Positions 33,241-33,251 of a stretch of 33,251 nucleotides of DNA are shown one piece after another. Source of the stretch: an uncultured Rickettsiales bacterium (GTDB lineage Bacteria > Pseudomonadota > Alphaproteobacteria > RF32 > CAG-239); contig URXV01000014.1 in assembly GCA_900551865.1 (NCBI GenBank), positions 1-33,251 of the forward strand, read 5' to 3'. The notes below the pieces were generated by a model, which saw nothing but the letters and a program-made list of their open reading frames with translations, ran no database searches and had not been told where the DNA came from. Each line of letters starts with the position of its first letter. Within the stretch, counting starts at the first letter, position 1. The position numbers and the translations under genes are program-made.

Positions 33241-33251
33241 ATACGGGTAAA

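Noticed and set aside
32826..33250. Open frames on both strands across the window end (minus 32826-33185, plus 33047-33250)
   Set aside because: They are translations of the repeat tract or antisense to the regulator, have biased composition (Arg/Glu/Gly or Pro/Ser) and no ribosome site.
1..33251. CRISPR arrays, insertion sequences, prophage or defence genes
   Set aside because: No regular repeat-spacer pattern, terminal inverted repeats, transposase, integrase or known defence domain was found.

Overview
The window is an AT-rich bacterial chromosome segment that I read as an uncultured or host-associated alphaproteobacterium. The support is the mnmG-rsmG-parA-parB block with parS sites, an IalB-family secreted protein next to rlmN, the short form of HPr kinase, and a gpmI-envC-ctpA-rppH envelope block. 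All genes are close-packed. No rRNA, tRNA, insertion sequence, prophage or CRISPR array was seen.

Layout. (1) 1-4.9 kb, plus strand: the origin-proximal partition region, with mnmG, a maltose-type O-acetyltransferase, rsmG, a frame-disrupted parA and parB. Two parS sites (15/16 and 16/16 matches) lie inside the coding sequences of mnmG and rsmG. A strong terminator follows parB. (2) 4.9-5.24 kb: a gene-free stretch holding several hairpins. (3) 5.2-8.1 kb: cca (minus), then an IalB-family protein and rlmN (plus). (4) 8.1-14.4 kb, minus strand: an overlapping operon of a divergent anmK, an ABC ATPase, a 1152-residue fusion (ABC-2 permease + GldG + DUF4340) and a FieF-type metal exporter. (5) 14.45-15.7 kb: tyrS (plus), ending in a terminator shared with the convergent cvpA. 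(6) 15.8-31.1 kb, minus strand: one almost gapless run of genes. In transcription order it is gpmI, envC, ctpA, rppH, then a Bat cluster (DUF4381, batA, a batB/batC fusion, batD), a membrane-anchored nuclease-like protein, tsaE, hprK, mlaE, mlaF, radA and cvpA. (7) 31.3-33.0 kb, plus strand: a porin overlapping an atypical OmpR-family regulator. (8) 33.0-33.25 kb: a GC-rich, pyrimidine-biased tract of degenerate repeats running off the window.

Functional themes. Chromosome segregation (parABS) is followed by translation quality genes (mnmG, rsmG, cca, rlmN, tyrS, tsaE) and a large set of envelope genes (ABC/GldG system, anmK, EnvC, CtpA, Bat complex, MlaEF, porin). The most unusual items are the broken parA with an A-run at the break, the three-domain GldF/GldG/DUF4340 fusion in an operon with an AnmK whose nucleotide loop is altered, a Bat cluster lacking adjacent MoxR and DUF58 genes and carrying a BatB without its metal-binding motif, and the terminal repeat tract. 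I did not find a clearly new defence or mobile system. Base composition rises visibly from the parAB end toward the gpmI/porin end.
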